Shown here piece by piece: positions 58,314 through 64,000 of a DNA stretch of 64,000 nt; the stretch's first letter is position 1, and every line of letters begins with the position of its first letter. The notes beneath the pieces are model-generated. The model did not search any database, was not told where the DNA came from, and saw nothing but the letters and a program-made list of their open reading frames with translations. Source of the DNA: Adineta ricciae (Eukaryota; Rotifera; Eurotatoria; Adinetida; Adinetidae). A program made the position numbers and the translations under genes. The DNA is taken from the NCBI GenBank assembly GCA_905250025.1, contig CAJNOJ010000045.1, positions 62,001 to 126,000 of the forward strand. Direction: 5' to 3'.

Positions 58314-60390
58314 CTGAAAAAGAAAAGCACTCTAATTAGTCAACGTTTTTTCATGTGAACTTCTATGTTTAACCGTCATAAAGCGTGAAGGAACGCTAGT
58401 TAGCTGCTGTTGCCTGTTATTTTCTCCTTCAACATTTTTTTCTCCCGTTTAACCACTAATAAAATACTTTTGTTTCGACATAACTAGACAACGTGAAAAA
58501 GAGAGAGAGAGAGGAGAGGAGAAGAAGAAGAAAGAAAGAAAATCGAGTCATACATTAAAAAAGGAGAATAAATGTGATGTATATTGCCGTTGACAAGAAG
58601 AAATCGGCATTTTCGAGGAATTGACGTAAATAATAAATGAGATATGTCCTTCCTTGTTCTTTCTTTCTTTTTTTTTAATAAATTTTAATAAGTTTTTCTC
58701 CAATTTTCAAACGAATACATCGATTTTTGCTATCATAAATAATAAATTCATCCGTAGGAGAGAGAGAAATCAACAATTTTCTCTTATTGTACGAAACAAG
58801 CAGATTGCTCTATCACGTCATCTGATATGAATTTGTATTCCATTCTTTCAATCTCGTGTCGATAAGAAATCCGAAATAAAAAAGAACGAAACGATGAAAA
58901 ATGTTTGTACGAATCAAAGCAAAGGGCAACTATAAGTTTGTCTGCTTTCAATAACATGTGCTATGTGGGTGGCGAGATAGTTATAGAGCAAATAAATAAC
59001 TAAACTATCGACTGAATACAACCAGATAATCCATCACCGTACCTGCTTTGCGACCTACACATATATATATACTTTTCTTATCGATATTAGTCAGACTAAA
59101 AGAAAAAGTCAAATATCTCATTGACGTAGATTTATCGATAAATATTTTTTTATTCTTACTCACGAAGAAATGACGAGCGAAGGAGAGAAGAAGTTTATTG
59201 AAGAATTAGTTAATTACACTTCACCGAGATTATTTGATTCTTCAGGGTACTAGAAAAATCTGCTCGAACGTCACACGAATCGCGAGGAGGATGTGTAGAA
59301 AAGCAAAAAAAGCCGCAAACATTAGTAAACATTAATACTGTTGAAAAGATTGATATTGACGAACTGTTCGTTTAGTGTGCATTAGAACAAGAGAGAAGGA
59401 GAGAGAAGAGAAAAAAGAACCGATGAATAAGTGTACATAATCGTTGTAGAATTATAAATAACCAGGATAGAAAGAGAACTGCCTATTTGCAACGGACTGA
59501 AACTTTTTCAACAATTAACATTTACCATGTATAGAATGTTAACAAATGATTCACAGATGGTTTTTCATCGAAAAAAGCATTTTTACTCTCAGGGTTCACA
59601 TATTTCAATTTACTAGGAAAAAAAAACGGGGTGTTCTCAAGATTATTTACCAATTGATTAATATGTTGATTTAATTCTCAAGAAAATCTTTTCGTCTAAT
59701 ATGTTTCTTTTTACCTTTGATTCATACGCACTTCAAGATTCATTTAACTGACGAATAAATTCTTTCGCTTTCGTTGTATCAATATTTCATAAAAAAGCCT
59801 ATTCTACTACGCGTTGTTGTTTTTCAAGGTTCGCGCCTGTTGTTGTTGTCGTCGTTGTCGGTGCTGTTATTACAATAGATGAGCAAACTTTGACGGTTTC
59901 GAGTTGTGTCTACTTGAAATACATAGAATCAAAATCTAAAACACAAAACTGTTAAATTAATATTTAAACTCAGAACATGAGTACATAGTACTTCAAATTT
60001 AGGTCAAATCTCCATTGATTCCCGCTGGTTCTCTTGTATATGGAAAGACTAACGACAAGGAGAATAATCTTGTCAATAACGGACATTCTGCTATATGTCT
60101 CTATCCGTCAAGTAAACTTCTGAGATGACAGAAGAGCACATATTTTAGTAAGGCTACATTCTTAATGAGAAGAAAGCAAATACAATGGAGTAAAATACTA
60201 GGCCAATCGGGTAACCTTAAAATGGAAAGAGAAGCAAAGGAATCGAACCATAGAAATGAAAACTTGATTTCATTTCGAAATATCAAAATGAAAGAGAAAA
60301 ATATATTCGGTATATAATGCAAATTTCGTGAGAAACACAAAAGACGAATGATTAAATTCCTTTCTTTACCAATTATAATATCATAAACGA
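58314..60390. other. Long intergenic, TRPM2-like promoter side
   Basis: AT-rich region with a GA simple repeat at about 58500-58545, purine-rich tracts and a short GTT/GTC triplet run near 59830-59860. No supported gene. The minus-strand frame of 166 codons at 60101-60601 is hydrophobic, has no start context or family, and is opposed by a better plus-strand candidate. Confidence 0.4.
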
Positions 60391-60738
60391 ATGATTGACT
60401 TCGAGCAAACACAGATCGAATATCGAAAATTGACTTACAATGAAAAGCAGTTACCGTCTGGTGCATCACACGACATAGGAAACGAGTTCTGCTGGTATAT
60501 AAACGAATACGTACCAGGAAAAAACATGACAAATTTTGAATTTTACAGTACATATGCTGTAGACATTTCGTTTTTATTACCATTCGCGACAGGAAAACCA
60601 TATCGTGATATGCGGGGGTACAAATACATCATGAGGTGACGTACTTCAAATGTACTTCAAAACAACAAATATACACTGGTATTTTCAAGATATGATTCTA
60701 TTCAATATCAACATCCACCCCCGTCAGTTCGAAAATAA
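60391..60738 (+). CDS. Doubtful small spliced ORF
   Basis: Exons 60391-60635 and 60690-60738 around a 54 bp GT-AG intron give 97 residues (MIDFEQTQIEYRKLTYNEKQ at the start; FEFYSTYAVDISFLLPFATG in the middle). The intron has the local size and keeps the frame, which favours a real gene. There is no signal peptide, membrane helix or known domain. It could be an internal piece of a decayed gene. Confidence 0.3.
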
Positions 60739-61517
60739 ATCCAGTCTTGACATTGACTTTAATTGTGTCAATCCGTTGGCGGAATCAACTGAAGTATGGT
60801 ATCATCGATTTCGCGATAATACTCACTCGTCAAACGAGAATTCCTGAAAGAATAGGTCATCTAACACATACAACAAATTGATCGTCATTCATTTAGCATA
60901 ACGTGCAAACTAAACATTTTCAGACGTGACTAGAACTACGATTACAATAATCATCTACATAGTAGTGCGTTTACCATACATCATCGTGCTTGTTTTGTGC
61001 ATTATAATCATTTCACCATCATTCTTTCAATACTTAGTCTGAACTTTTTTTGTTCACATCAATCTCCTGTTTTCAATATTTGTGCAAAATATCACGACAG
61101 CCGGATACATTCTTTTTTCAAGTAATTTGATTTTGCGTGAGAAATTGAACTACACAGCAGTAAAATATTTGATTACTGTTTGCTTTAATCGAGCACAATT
61201 TGGTTAGAATTCCTGCACAATTCCGATTGGCTGATAGTTTTCACCAATGGGATGTCAAGTATCTGAAATGCATTAGTGAATCAACGTCTATCTGCAAGTA
61301 AACGACGAAACGAGGGTGTGACATTGACAATTGAATGGTTAATGAATGACTGAACATGCATGATATGTTTTCTTTTCTTCTTTTTCTCTGCGCATAATAA
61401 CATCGATAAATTATTAATGAATCCAGTGAAATGTTTTGCCTTCGTTTCATTTCTTCTTTTATGCTATTTCATTTGTAAAAAATTTAGATTTCAAGTAAAT
61501 AACTTTTTTTGCTTTGA

Positions 61518-63444
<1,927 letters not shown>

Positions 63445-64000
63445 AGATCTTTGTTTCAATGTTGTTTCTATGTTTCTTCAAATTGTTTTTCTCTCTTCTT
63501 CTCATGTATAGTCTCTGTTCATTTGTTCTCTTGATTAATACCAAACGCATTCCATGTGTATAACGTCGATATAATACATATATATTATCAAGAAAAACAA
63601 CTAGTCAGGCAATGAACGGTTTGACATGAAATGATAAAAATCTTTTTGTAATTAGGGATTAGTTAGTTTGTATGTATAATGATGTAGCTCGAAAAATATG
63701 TTCCCTAAGTAGGTCACAGTGTATATTAACCGGTTAAACATGTTTGTGGTAATTGTCGCTACGAAATACTTTGTGAAAAAGTGTACGACGCGTAATCACA
63801 TAATTTCGACCGATTGGTATCAGTGTATATGAAATCGGAAAGGAAAGTTCTGTTGGAACATAACATACTATATCGAGACGTGAAAGAAATAATTGATAAA
63901 TTTCCGATTGTACACGAGATAAACATTGACATATTGCATTTCTCATAGGCATGAATCGAGAGGAGACAGTAAATAACCTTTTCAAGGTATCACATCTAAA
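63445..64000. other. 3' flank of CDKL gene to window end
   Basis: AT-rich. A minus-strand frame at 63734-63985 (83 codons) has no recognisable domain and is not supported. No polyadenylation signal of the AATAAA form is clear. Confidence 0.35.

Noticed and set aside
60101..60601. 166-codon minus-strand frame rich in F, L, I and C
   Set aside because: No signal peptide or domain, no promoter or splice partners, and the composition is that of AT-rich random sequence; the opposite strand offers a better spliced candidate.

Overview
The window reads as a compact metazoan nuclear genome. It is AT-rich and gene-dense, with almost all introns 46-64 bp long (GT-AG), genes on both strands, and animal-only families: a TRPM2-type channel, NOS1AP/CAPON, CDKL kinase, CCDC81, a SUEL/CUB/C-type-lectin receptor, a B-box coiled-coil protein and a rhodopsin-like GPCR. 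Tiny introns, short intergenic gaps and many lineage-specific small membrane proteins fit a bdelloid rotifer best. That placement is inference, not proof. No bacterial operon, CRISPR array, rRNA or tRNA gene was recognised.

Layout. 1-10 kb: ankyrin protein (-), F-box/LRR-like protein (+), small secreted protein (+), GPCR (+), CCDC81-like HU-domain protein (+). 10-17 kb: membrane-anchored G8-like ectoprotein, a small bitopic membrane protein with a GC-AG intron, an unknown coiled-coil protein, and PRPP synthetase with the same 318-residue length as the human enzyme. 17-25.4 kb: three tandem bZIP genes, a decayed fourth copy, and a gene-poor stretch holding a hAT-type MITE with target-site duplication. 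26-34.9 kb: small two-TM protein (-), inorganic pyrophosphatase (-), divergently placed DUF4515-type coiled-coil protein (+), NOS1AP (+), and a spliced CCHC zinc-knuckle gene (+). 35-37.8 kb: gene-poor debris. 37.9-51 kb: SUEL-CUB-CTLD receptor (+), two unknown proteins, B-box protein (-), a receptor with about 13 copies of a 28-residue repeat (-), M14 carboxypeptidase (-), BTB protein (+). 51.5-58.3 kb: a 30-exon TRPM2-like channel (-) with a C-terminal NUDT9-H domain. 61.5-63.4 kb: CDKL1/4-like kinase (+).

Most genes are housekeeping or signalling genes that need not work together. Themes are nucleotide metabolism (PRPP synthetase, pyrophosphatase), ADP-ribose/Ca2+ signalling (TRPM2-like) and nitric-oxide-synthase scaffolding (NOS1AP), ciliary genes (CDKL, CCDC81-like, DUF4515 coiled coil), and cell-surface recognition. 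The most unusual items are the TRPM2-like channel with a broken Nudix box and altered pore and Ca2+-site residues, the bZIP cluster with ACGT-core elements in its promoters, the 28-residue-repeat receptor, and a kinase intron that ends in TG at the catalytic HRD motif. Gene models were built by hand from splice signals; for every multi-exon model the exon lengths sum to a whole number of codons.
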